From Roseiarcus fermentans (lineage in GTDB: Bacteria > Pseudomonadota > Alphaproteobacteria > Rhizobiales > Beijerinckiaceae), in the NCBI RefSeq assembly GCF_003315135.1, contig NZ_QNRK01000025.1, forward strand, positions 1 to 64,000: a DNA stretch of 64,000 nt, read 5' to 3'. This document shows, piece after piece, positions 34,796-43,002 of the stretch (its first letter is position 1; the number at the start of each line of letters is the position of its first letter). The notes beneath the pieces were generated by a model. That model was not told where the DNA came from. It ran no database searches and saw only the letters and a list, made by a program, of their open reading frames with translations. Both the position numbers and the translations under genes were made by a program.

Positions 34796-35401
34796 TCACT
34801 GCCGTTCGGCGAAGCCAAGCAACAAGGTGCTGGCGAGTTCTCGCGCATTCGGCGCAAGCGCATCGTCGGGCAGTTCGCCCGCTGTCCAGAACGACAGCAC
34901 CCCACGAAAGGCGAAGGCGAGTTGTCCCGGCAAGCAACGGAGCGCCCGGTCTCGCCGGGCCGCAATCAGCCCGTCACCCGCCCCCAGCGCAAGCGTCCAG
35001 AGCGCCATCGAACGCCTCCAGACCTGTCCGGGCGAAGAAGTTGCGGCGCCGAGCCAGCCCATCACAGCGCGGTTGACCTCCGGCTCCTCCAGCATCACGG
35101 CAGCCGCCGTATCGATCGCCAGCAGGACACGCTCGACCGTGTCCGTCAGCGGCGGCGCGGCGGCAAAGCGGATCTCCATCGTATCGATCCGACGGGTGGA
35201 GAGCGTCTGCATGATCGCCGCCTTGCTCCCGAACTGGTTGAAGGGGGTCGCAAAGCTGACGCCGGCCTCGGCGGCGAGGTCCCGCATCGAGAAATCGGCT
35301 TTGCCGTCGCGAAGCAGCCGTTCGGCCGCGTCGATCACCTGCTGACGAAGCGGCTCGCCTCGGACGCCGGGGGAAGAAGGCTCGATCTTGCGATTCGCCA
35401 T
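34796..35401 (-). CDS. TetR-family transcriptional regulator
   Basis: 201 residues from the ATG at 35401. The N-terminal helix-turn-helix is typical: RQQVIDAAERLLRDGKADFS, MRDLAAEAGVSFATPFNQFG, SKAAIMQTL. The C-terminal ligand-binding region is helical (ERVLLAIDTAAAVMLEEPEVN). It diverges from an SDR gene across 49 bases that include a perfect TATATCATGATATA palindrome, so it probably represses itself and the SDR until a small ligand binds. Confidence 0.88.
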   Translation of the reverse strand: MANRKIEPSSPGVRGEPLRQQVIDAAERLLRDGKADFSMRDLAAEAGVSFATPFNQFGSKAAIMQTLSTRRIDTMEIRFAAAPPLTDTVERVLLAIDTAAAVMLEEPEVNRAVMGWLGAATSSPGQVWRRSMALWTLALGAGDGLIAARRDRALRCLPGQLAFAFRGVLSFWTAGELPDDALAPNARELASTLLLGFAERQ

Positions 35402-35410
35402 GCCGTTATC

Positions 35411-35424
35411 TATATCATGATATA
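35411..35424. promoter_or_regulatory. Probable TetR operator
   Basis: Perfect 14-base palindrome TATATCATGATATA in the short gap between the divergent TetR and SDR genes, 10 bases from the regulator start. Its AT content stands out from the surroundings. Binding by the adjacent TetR protein is inferred from position. Confidence 0.7.
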
Positions 35425-35450
35425 AGCCTATTGCCAATTTGGAGTTAGCC

Positions 35451-36299
35451 ATGTCAATCGCCGCTTCCAAGACTTTTCTCATCACCGGTGTCAGCTCCGG
35501 CTTGGGCCGTGCGTTCGCCGAAGGCGCGCTGCACGCCGGCCATCGGGTTATCGGCACGGTGCGCAAGGATGCTGACGTCGAAGCCTTTGCCGCGCTCGCT
35601 CCTGGCCGCGCCCACCCGCTGGCGCTCGACGTGACCGATTTCGACGCCGTCCCGGCGGCTGTGGCGGATGCCGAGCGCCAGGCAGGCGCAATCGACGTGC
35701 TGGTGAACAACGCCGGGTACGGCCATGAGGGCGTGCTGGAGGAATCCTCCATGGATGATCTCCAGCGTCAGTTCGCGGCCAACGTGTTCGGTCCGGTCGC
35801 GATGATGAAGGCGGTGCTGCCCGGGATGCGCGAACGGCGTCGCGGCCATATCGTCAACGTCACCTCGATGGGCGGCTTCATCACCATGCCGGGGATCGCC
35901 TTCTACTGCGGCAGCAAGTTCGCGCTGGAAGGCATCTCGGAAGCGCTTGGCAAGGAACTCGCGGGTTTCGGGATACGGGTGACGGCGCTCGCTCCGGGCC
36001 AGTTCCGCACCGATTGGGCCGGCCGGTCCATGCAGCGTACGCCGCGCGCCATTGCCGACTATGACGCAGTCATGGACCCGATCCGCGCCGCCAGGCAGGC
36101 CAAGAGCGGCAAACAGCCCGGCGACCCGGCGAAGGCCGCGCAGGCCCTGCTCGCGCTGGTGGAGGCTGAGGATCCGCCAGTCCGGCTGTTCCTGGGCGCT
36201 GACGCGCTGGGGCTGGTCGAACAGAAGCTCGAGACCATGAAGATTGAACTCGACGCCTGGGATGCGCTCTCGCGCTCGACCAGCTTCGAGCCTGATTGA
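35451..36299 (+). CDS. Short-chain dehydrogenase/reductase
   Basis: 282 residues from ATG 35451, preceded by GGAG. TFLITGVSSGLGRAFAEGA gives the TGxxxGxG nucleotide site; DVLVNNAGYGHEG and VNVTSMGGF the central strand and catalytic serine; FYCGSKFALEG the YxxxK pair. This is a classical SDR using NAD(P)H. The substrate is unknown; divergent pairing with a TetR regulator suggests induction by its substrate or a related compound. Confidence 0.92.
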   Translation: MSIAASKTFLITGVSSGLGRAFAEGALHAGHRVIGTVRKDADVEAFAALAPGRAHPLALDVTDFDAVPAAVADAERQAGAIDVLVNNAGYGHEGVLEESSMDDLQRQFAANVFGPVAMMKAVLPGMRERRRGHIVNVTSMGGFITMPGIAFYCGSKFALEGISEALGKELAGFGIRVTALAPGQFRTDWAGRSMQRTPRAIADYDAVMDPIRAARQAKSGKQPGDPAKAAQALLALVEAEDPPVRLFLGADALGLVEQKLETMKIELDAWDALSRSTSFEPD

Positions 36300-36386
36300 G
36301 CGTCAGCCGTTTGGCCTGTCCGCGCGCCCGGCGGCAGCGACGAATGCCGCACAGACCGATTTGGATTGCCGGAAGACTCGGCATGA

Positions 36387-36593
36387 TGGGTCGGTTTTGG
36401 CTATCATGCCGCCTGGCGGCGGCTGGTCGCGACCGGTCCTCGCGTTCTCGCCTCGGCGGACGACCCGCTGCTCGTTTTCAGCATCGTCGGGGTCGTCGCC
36501 ATCGCCAGGGGGCAGACGACTCTCGGTCGCATCGCTGCGCTGTTCGACGAGACCGAGCGAATCGGCCCGTTGCGCGACGCCGGGCGGATCTGA
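36387..36593 (+). pseudogene. Possible 5'-truncated gene remnant
   Basis: A 68-codon open frame directly after a TGA encodes AWRRLVATGPRVLASADDP, LLVFSIVGVVAIARGQTTLG and RIAALFDETERIGPLRDAGR. It reads like genuine protein with a hydrophobic segment but has no ATG, GTG or TTG near its front. It may be the tail of a lost gene. No family is recognised. Confidence 0.3.
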
Positions 36594-36673
36594 AGCACGC
36601 GCTCGATTGGCCCGGAAAATGCTGTGGTCAGCGCCGAGGCGGGAGCCAAGGCCTTGCAACTGGGAGACTTGTC

Positions 36674-37486
36674 GTGAACCTGACAGAATCCGCCCCATCC
36701 CCAGGGCGCCCGCATCATCATGCGCGCGGGCCGCTCTATCCGGCGGCGGGCGATCCCGCCCCGACGCTCGGCGGCTTCGCCTTCAGCCGCGCCGCCCCGC
36801 CCCATGCGCCGGGCGTGTTCGCGCTGACGCTCGCGGTCGACGGCCGCGACTTTCCCGTCGTGATCGGCGAGGGCGAGGACGTGGCGGCGGCGCTCGACGC
36901 CGCGGCGGCCGACCTGCCGCCGCTGCCGGGAGCGGTCGGCCGGCTGTGGCTGGAGCGGGCTCATGCGCGCCAGCGCGCCCACATCGTCCGCGACCTCGTC
37001 CACGCGCTCAACCCGCCGCGCAACACCGAGGACCGCTCGGCGCGCGCGCCGGCCGCAATCGCCGCGCTCGCGCCCGATCTCGCCGTCGACGCCTTTCCGG
37101 CCGTCGCGGGCGCGGACGGCGCGACCGTGAGCGAAGAGGCGCTCGACCGCCTGGTGCGGGCGTTCTACGCCACGGCGCGCAAGGACCGGCTGATCGGCCC
37201 GGTGTTTTCCGGCGCGATCGCCGACTGGGAGCGGCACACCGAGATCGTGCAAGACTTCTGGTCGCGCACGCTGCTCGACACGACCCGCTATCGCGGCTTT
37301 CCCTTCACCGTTCACCTCCCTTTGAAGCTGAAACCCGAGCATTTCGACCGCTGGCTCGAGATCTTTCGCGCAACCGCCGCCGAGGTCCTGCCGCCCGAAG
37401 CGGCGCGCGCCGCGATCCTCAAGGTCGAGCACATGAGCGTGTGCTTCCAGGCGGGGCTGACGCCGGTCGCGATCCGGGGCCAGTAG
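36674..37486 (+). CDS. Group III truncated haemoglobin with an extra N-terminal domain
   Basis: 270 residues from GTG 36674. Residues about 150-260 are a truncated globin of group III: EEALDRLVRAFYATARKD, PVFSGAIADWERHTEIVQDF, then the proximal histidine His223 in KPEHFDRWL. The first 145 residues are an unrecognised alpha/beta domain (FALTLAVDGRDFPVVIGEGE; LWLERAHARQRAHIVRDLVH). Group III globins usually stand alone at about 130 residues, so this is a fusion. Haem-based peroxide or NO chemistry is plausible. The P450 gene follows in the same direction after 118 bases. Confidence 0.8.
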   Translation: MNLTESAPSPGRPHHHARGPLYPAAGDPAPTLGGFAFSRAAPPHAPGVFALTLAVDGRDFPVVIGEGEDVAAALDAAAADLPPLPGAVGRLWLERAHARQRAHIVRDLVHALNPPRNTEDRSARAPAAIAALAPDLAVDAFPAVAGADGATVSEEALDRLVRAFYATARKDRLIGPVFSGAIADWERHTEIVQDFWSRTLLDTTRYRGFPFTVHLPLKLKPEHFDRWLEIFRATAAEVLPPEAARAAILKVEHMSVCFQAGLTPVAIRGQ

Positions 37487-37604
37487 GCGCGGTCGGGCCG
37501 ATGCGCGGCGCGTGACGGTCGCCACAGCGCCGCCACGGTCCCAATGTCATCATGCGGCCCTGGCGGCGTTCGCGGTCACCGCGTGCGCCGCAGGGAGAGC
37601 CGCC

Positions 37605-38861
37605 ATGGATCGGCCCGGTCTCGCCGCTCACGAGCGCCTCGCCGAGGCGCTGCCGCTCGACCGGATCGACGTCAGCGATCCCGCGCTCTACCAGCAGGAC
37701 GTCTGGGGTCCGTATTTTCGCCGCCTCCGCCGCGACGCGCCGGTGCATTATTGCCCTCAGAGCCCGGTCGGGCCGTTCTGGTCAGTGACCAAGCACAAGG
37801 ACATCGTCGACGTCGAGGTGCGGCACAGGACCTTCTCGTCGAGCTCGTCGCTCGGCGGCATCACCCTGCGCGACCGCCCGGCCGAAATCGAGCTGCCGAT
37901 GTTCATCGCCATGGACCCGCCGAAGCACGAAGCCCAGCGCAAGGTCGTCCAGCCGATCGTCGCGCCGGACAATCTCGACAATTTTCACGACCTGATCCGC
38001 AGCCGCATCCGAGACACGCTGGACGGCCTGCCGCTCGACGAGCCGTTCGACTGGGTCGACAGAGTCTCGGTGGAACTGACCGCGCAGATGCTGGCGACGC
38101 TGTTCGACTTCCCGTTCGAGGAGCGACGGAAGCTGAGCTATTGGTCGGACGTCGGGACCGCGATTCCCGTTCCGGGCGGCCTCGTCGAGAGCGAGGAGCA
38201 GCGCGAAGCGATCTTCCGTGACTGCCTCGCGGCTTTCATGGCCCTGTGGAAGGAAAGGGTCAACGCGGCGCCGCGTCCCGACCTCATCTCCATGCTCGCG
38301 CACGGGCAGGCGACCCGGACCATGAGCGCCCGCGAATATCTCGGCAACGTCCTGCTGCTGATCGTCGGCGGCAACGACACGACGCGCAACTCCATGAGCG
38401 GCGGCGTCCTGTTCCTGAGCGAGAACCCGGACGAGTTCGCAAAGCTCAGGGCGAAGCCCGAGCTGGTCGATTCCCTCGTTCCGGAAATCATCCGCTACCA
38501 GACCCCGATCGCGTATATGCGCCGCACCGCGCTCGAGGATTCGGAGATCGGCGGCCGGGCGGTGCGCAAGGGCGACAAGATCGCCATGTGGTATATTTCC
38601 GGCAACCGCGACGAAGAGGCGATCGACGAGCCGGATCGCTTCCTCGTCGACCGGCCGCGACCGCGCCAGCACCTGTCGTTCGGATTCGGCATTCACCGCT
38701 GCGTCGGCAAGAGCCTCGCGGAAATGCAATTGAAGATCCTGTGGGAGGAAATCCTTCACCGCCGGTGGAGGATCGAGGTGGCGGGCGAGCCGAAACGGGT
38801 CTTTTCGTCGTTCATTCACGGTTTTGCGCAGTTGCCGGCGCGCATTTCCGTCGCGCCGTGA
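37605..38861 (+). CDS. Cytochrome P450
   Basis: 418 residues from ATG 37605, preceded by GGGAG. The I-helix oxygen-binding motif is GGNDTTRN, the ExxR motif lies in LVPEIIRYQ, and the haem loop is FGFGIHRCVGKSLA with the thiolate Cys366. No membrane anchor is present, so it is a soluble class I bacterial P450 needing a ferredoxin and reductase, neither of which is next to it. The substrate is unknown; FIAMDPPKHEAQRK and LGGITLRD resemble P450s acting on terpenes or steroids. Confidence 0.93.
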   Translation: MDRPGLAAHERLAEALPLDRIDVSDPALYQQDVWGPYFRRLRRDAPVHYCPQSPVGPFWSVTKHKDIVDVEVRHRTFSSSSSLGGITLRDRPAEIELPMFIAMDPPKHEAQRKVVQPIVAPDNLDNFHDLIRSRIRDTLDGLPLDEPFDWVDRVSVELTAQMLATLFDFPFEERRKLSYWSDVGTAIPVPGGLVESEEQREAIFRDCLAAFMALWKERVNAAPRPDLISMLAHGQATRTMSAREYLGNVLLLIVGGNDTTRNSMSGGVLFLSENPDEFAKLRAKPELVDSLVPEIIRYQTPIAYMRRTALEDSEIGGRAVRKGDKIAMWYISGNRDEEAIDEPDRFLVDRPRPRQHLSFGFGIHRCVGKSLAEMQLKILWEEILHRRWRIEVAGEPKRVFSSFIHGFAQLPARISVAP

Positions 38862-38885
38862 GGCGGGCCGGCGGAAAGCGCGCCG

Positions 38886-39689
38886 TCACCGGCCGCCCGC
38901 GTCGAGTTCCGCGAGCGTGTGGCGCATGGGCTCGCTCGGAATGCCGAACAGGCCGCCGAACGGAAGATCGAGATCGAGGATCACGAACACGGCGACGGTG
39001 ATCGAGACCGCGGACAGGACGATCACGATCACCGACACGGGGTTGGCCGGGGCGGTCAGGCCGATGCTGGCGAACAGGATGATCAGCCACAGCACCAGCA
39101 CCCAGTAGAAGGGCGCGGAAAAGGACGGGCGCACCGATTCGATGACCGCCCAGCGGCTTTTGATCAGGTCGCCGAACTGGGTCTCGCAAAGCCTCTGCAA
39201 CTGCTGGCGCCGGACGTCCGGCGGATCGAGCCCGCGCAACCGATGTCCCACTTCGTCGAGGATGGCGCCGAGCGTCACGCTCTCGCCGACCATCGGAACG
39301 CCACGCAGATCCAGGTTCGAAACGCCGTTGGGGGGCTTCTCGTCGGGCCACGTGGTGGCGATCACGGCGGCGACGTATTGGCGAAGACTCGCGCGCATCG
39401 GCGCCGTTTCCGGCCCGTAGTCGCTCAGGCAGCCATCCATCTGAATGAGGTTGCCGGACAGCGTGCTGAATCCGTCGTACGACCGGTCGAAGCCGCCCTT
39501 GACCGAGGTGGTCAGCAGGCCGAGCACGATCGCGGTGAACGTGACCAACAGATTGATGGTGAGCTGAACGAGTTCGAGCGACTCGTGCGAGCGGTGCCGT
39601 TCCGGCAGGCGGGTCTTGACCAGATATCCGGCGGCGGCCGCGGCGCAAAGGCCGAGAAAGAGCAGGGCGGTCGTTCCAAGGTCCGGCAT
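38886..39689 (-). CDS. DUF4239-type membrane protein
   Basis: 267 residues from ATG 39689. Two N-terminal membrane helices (TALLFLGLCAAAAAGYLV and LTINLLVTFTAIVLGLLT), a soluble central domain, then two C-terminal helices (YWVLVLWLIILFASIGL and SVIVIVLSAVSITVAVFVI). This four-helix, bestrophin-like arrangement matches DUF4239 proteins, whose function is unknown. The C-terminal SEPMRHTLAEL is a conserved ending. The gene stands alone on the minus strand. Confidence 0.8.
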   Translation of the reverse strand: MPDLGTTALLFLGLCAAAAAGYLVKTRLPERHRSHESLELVQLTINLLVTFTAIVLGLLTTSVKGGFDRSYDGFSTLSGNLIQMDGCLSDYGPETAPMRASLRQYVAAVIATTWPDEKPPNGVSNLDLRGVPMVGESVTLGAILDEVGHRLRGLDPPDVRRQQLQRLCETQFGDLIKSRWAVIESVRPSFSAPFYWVLVLWLIILFASIGLTAPANPVSVIVIVLSAVSITVAVFVILDLDLPFGGLFGIPSEPMRHTLAELDAGGR

Positions 39690-39982
39690 TCGCTCCGCCC
39701 GCTTCTCGTTGGCGCGCCCAAGAGCGATCGATAACGCGCCGCGCCGGCATTTGTCACGGCCTCGACGCAGAAACGCGGCCGAGACGGGCGTCCAACCCCG
39801 GAGACCGGGCCGCCCCGTCCCGACGCAAAGGCTCAAAATAACGAACAGATAACTAACAAATTGCTAACAGTGTTGCCAAAATGTGACAGTTGCGCGGGAG
39901 TTGCAATCGAGGCGACGCGCTTGGTTGACTCGCTCAACCTTCGCGGTCAACTTTACGTAAGTTTACGGTGTGGAGTAGTCGA

Positions 39983-40690
39983 ATGGATAGGCGGTGCATC
40001 TTCGGGGCTCTGGCGATCCCCTTGACGTTGTTGGCCGGAGGCGCGCAGGCGGCCGATCTGCCGACGAAAAAGTCCGCTCCTGCGCCGATCATGGCGCCGG
40101 CGCCGTACTCCTGGACAGGCGCCTACGTCGGTCTCCAGGGCGGATACGGCTGGGGCTCCCAGGAGGTCTACCTCCCCTCGGTCTGGTGGAGATATTGGGG
40201 CGACGAGCGTCACGGCGGGTTCGGCGGCGCGCTGGCTGGCTACGACTACCAGATGGGCAATGTGGTGGTCGGCCTGCAGGCCGACTACAACGTGGCGAAT
40301 ATCACCGGCGGCGCGTCGCCGTTCGGCGGCAAGTACAACACATCCAGCACGGTTAATAGCTTCGGGGCGGTCGACCTCAAGCTCGGCTATGCTGCCGACC
40401 GCGTCCTCGTCTACGCCCTCGGCGGTCTGGGGCTGATGAACGTCAGCTACACCCTGAACCAGCCCCTGTACCCGTACGCCTACGGTAAATACAACGATTT
40501 CAGGGCGATGCCGAACGTCGGCGTCGGCGTCGAGTATGCGGTCAACACCAATTGGACCGCGTTCGCCGACGTTCGCTACTTCCGCAGCGCTTCACAGTCT
40601 TACTCGGCCATGCCGGTATTGGGGCCGCGCAGCATAACCGAAGTGAACACCATCTACCGCCTCGGCGTCACGTACAAGTTCGGCGGCTGA
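39983..40690 (+). CDS. Outer-membrane beta-barrel protein, first of two paralogues
   Basis: 235 residues. Signal peptide DRRCIFGALAIPLTLLAGGA with cleavage after AQA, then AADLPTKK and a Pro-rich linker, the usual start of Rhizobiales OMP_b-brl proteins (Omp25/RopB-like). Alternating strands follow (WTGAYVGLQGGYGWGS; FGGALAGYDYQMGNVVVGLQ; ADRVLVYALGGLGLMNVSYT) ending in YKFGG, the barrel closure. ATG 39983 is used, 15 bases after an alternative TG-type start. Probably an abundant structural or passive porin-like surface protein. Confidence 0.88.
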   Translation: MDRRCIFGALAIPLTLLAGGAQAADLPTKKSAPAPIMAPAPYSWTGAYVGLQGGYGWGSQEVYLPSVWWRYWGDERHGGFGGALAGYDYQMGNVVVGLQADYNVANITGGASPFGGKYNTSSTVNSFGAVDLKLGYAADRVLVYALGGLGLMNVSYTLNQPLYPYAYGKYNDFRAMPNVGVGVEYAVNTNWTAFADVRYFRSASQSYSAMPVLGPRSITEVNTIYRLGVTYKFGG

Positions 40691-41157
40691 GCGAGCGCAG
40701 GAGGCCCCGGGCAGGACGGCTCTGATTCGGTCAACGTCCGTCGGCGTCGCCGGTTCGGCGACCGTCCGTGGCGCCTCGAAGCGGCTGAACGAACCGGCCG
40801 GCGTCGGCGGGCTCGGCGGTTCCGTGGCCAGCGGGCCGGATGTTCGGCAGGCGGCGCCCGCCGAAGAGGCTCCCCGAGCCAGGGGAAGATCGCGGCGTCG
40901 TCGCAATTGCGTGGCGGAGGCCCGACGTGGCGAGCCTTCCAACGGACGCAAGCGCCGGGGCGTGGACGAAGAACCCCAAAAAATACCGCCCATGCCGCAG
41001 ATCGCCATCCGGCGGTAGCGACCCCGGACCCCTCCAGTTGCGGTGTTGGAAAAATATTACAGCGGTTGGAAAATCTGTAGTCCGGCGACGGTGCGGGGTT
41101 GACTTTACAACATAGTCCGGGAACCCTCCTGCATGTTGACATGCGCGGAGTGGTTGG
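40691..41157. other. Intergenic region between the two barrel genes
   Basis: 467 bases with no supported gene. Two GTTGGAAAA words at about 41044 and 41065 are spaced 21 bases apart, and TTGACTTTACAACAT near 41099 could be a promoter for the second barrel gene. A similar TCAACTTTACGTAAG precedes the first barrel gene near 39949, hinting at shared control. Confidence 0.4.
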
Positions 41158-41865
41158 ATGAGCGGGCGGTCCGTTGTCGGGGCGTTGGGAGTCACGCTGA
41201 CATTGCTGGTCGGAGCGGCGCAGGCGGCTGATCTGCCGACCAAGAAACCGGCTCCGGCCCCGATCGACATTCCGCCGCCCTTCTCGTTTACGGGGCCGTA
41301 TCTCGGACTCCAGGGCGGCTACGGCTATGACGGCGAGGTCATCTACCTTCCTGCCATGTGGCATAATTCCTGGTCGGCCGATCGTCACGGCGGCTTCGGC
41401 GGCGTCGTCGGCGGGTACGACTATCAGTTCAGCAGCAACATCGTGCTGGGTCTGCAGGCCGATTACAACCTGGCCGACATCACGGGCGGCTCCGCGCCGC
41501 ACGGGTTGTACACGACGACGAACAAGGTCGACAGTTTCGGTTCGGTCGACCTCAAGCTCGGCTATGCGTTCAATCATTGGCTGGTGTACGCCATCGGCGG
41601 ACTGGGGCTGATGGACGTCACCCATACGATCGACCAGCCGCTCTACCCCTATGCCTACGGCAGATACGACCAGTTCAGCTCCGGTTACGACTTCGGCCTG
41701 GGCGTCGAATACGCGTTCACCAACAATTGGATCGGGTTTGCCGATTTTCGTAAGTACAATATGCCCTCGAAGTGGTATCCGGCTATCCCCGTGCTCGGTT
41801 CGCACAGCGTGACGGAATCGCTCGACATCGTCCGCTTCGGCATTGCCTACAGGTTCGGAACCTGA
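41158..41865 (+). CDS. Outer-membrane beta-barrel protein, second paralogue
   Basis: 235 residues, the same length as its neighbour and closely similar throughout: signal GALGVTLTLLVGAAQAADLP, then SFTGPYLGLQGGYGYDGEV, FGGVVGGYDYQFSSNIVLGL, NHWLVYAIGGLGLMDVTHT, LYPYAYGRYDQF. It ends AYRFGT. The pair clearly arose by tandem duplication; strand cores are kept and the exposed loops differ most. Role as for the first copy. Confidence 0.88.
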   Translation: MSGRSVVGALGVTLTLLVGAAQAADLPTKKPAPAPIDIPPPFSFTGPYLGLQGGYGYDGEVIYLPAMWHNSWSADRHGGFGGVVGGYDYQFSSNIVLGLQADYNLADITGGSAPHGLYTTTNKVDSFGSVDLKLGYAFNHWLVYAIGGLGLMDVTHTIDQPLYPYAYGRYDQFSSGYDFGLGVEYAFTNNWIGFADFRKYNMPSKWYPAIPVLGSHSVTESLDIVRFGIAYRFGT

Positions 41866-42012
41866 CGAGCGGTGCGAAAGCGCGCTCCATTCCGGCGCCG
41901 CGGGACGGACGCGCTGATCGCGAGCGCCTCCGCCCGGTTCGAGCGAGACGTCGGCCTTTGCAGAGGCATTGCGCGTCGGGATTGACGAGGCCCCGGTGGC
42001 CGGCCGCGCGGC

Positions 42013-42870
42013 TCACCCCTTCTTCTTGCCGGGCTTTTCCTCCGCCTCGGCGGCGTGGTACTTGCGCCGGATGTCGTCGAGGTCGACGGTCGGCTTCGGA
42101 TAGGCGAGCTTCAGGTCTTCCATCGTGTTGGCCATGATCTGCGACACGGCGAGGTTGCGGAACCATTTGTGGTCCGACGGGATCACGTACCAGGGCGCGT
42201 CCTCGACGCTGGTCGCGGCGATCGCGTCCTCGAACGCCTCGATGTACTTGTCCCAGAGCGCGCGCTCGGAATAGTCCGACTCGCTGATCTTCCAGTTGCG
42301 CTTCGGGTCGTCGAGGCGCTGGGCGAAGCGCGCGAGTTGCTCCTCCGGGCTGATGTGCAGGAAGAATTTCAGAACGGTCGTGCCGTTCTCGGCGAGCAGC
42401 GCCTCGAAGTCGCGGATTCGTTTGTAGCGTTCGGTCCAGGTCGCCTTGTCGATCAGCTTGTGGACCCGGGTGACGAGCACGTCCTCGTAGTGCGAGCGGT
42501 TGAAGATCGAGATGTAGCCCTTGCCGGGCGCGTGCGGATGAATCCGCCACAGGAAGTCGTGCGCCAGCTCCTCCGCGGTCGGCTGCTTGAAGCCGACGAC
42601 GCTCACCCCTTGCGGGTTGAGCACGGTGAAACAGTGCTTGATCGTGCCGTCCTTGCCGGCGGCGTCGAGGCCCTGCAGCACGACCAGAACCGAGCGCTTG
42701 TGCTCGGCGTAGAGGAGGCCCTGCTGCTTGAACAACTCGTCGCCGTAGGCCGCGAGCTCCTTCTTGGCGCTCTCCTCGGAATCGTGCTTGCCGGTGAAGG
42801 ACGGATCGTGCTTGCCGAGGTTGATCTTGCCGCCCGGCTCGGCGCGAAACGCCTTGCGATAGTCCGCCAT
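42013..42870 (-). CDS. Polyphosphate kinase 2 family protein
   Basis: 285 residues. Walker A-like VVLQGLDAAGKDGTIKHCF, GFKQPTAEELAHDFLWRIH, GYISIFNRSHYEDVLVTRVH and HKWFRNLAVSQIMANTMEDL are the PPK2 signature blocks. The enzyme transfers phosphate between polyphosphate and nucleotides. The 285-residue single-domain form, with its GLDAAGKDGT and NRSHYED motifs, is common in alphaproteobacteria; whether it prefers AMP, ADP or GDP cannot be read. Lysine-rich tail EKPGKKKG. Confidence 0.92.
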   Translation of the reverse strand: MADYRKAFRAEPGGKINLGKHDPSFTGKHDSEESAKKELAAYGDELFKQQGLLYAEHKRSVLVVLQGLDAAGKDGTIKHCFTVLNPQGVSVVGFKQPTAEELAHDFLWRIHPHAPGKGYISIFNRSHYEDVLVTRVHKLIDKATWTERYKRIRDFEALLAENGTTVLKFFLHISPEEQLARFAQRLDDPKRNWKISESDYSERALWDKYIEAFEDAIAATSVEDAPWYVIPSDHKWFRNLAVSQIMANTMEDLKLAYPKPTVDLDDIRRKYHAAEAEEKPGKKKG

Positions 42871-43002
42871 CCTGCGATCCTCTGCCCGTGCGGGAGTCCC
42901 CCGGCCGGGGACTGGAGCCGCCGCGCGAGCTTCGGGCGCGCGAGCGCCGCCGTCAATCGGTCATGAGCGCCTTCGCCCGGCCTCGGCCCGTTTTCGGGCG
43001 CG

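Noticed and set aside
40691-41157. Gene in the gap between the two barrel genes
   Set aside because: Frames lack start signals and give low-complexity products; the gap looks regulatory.
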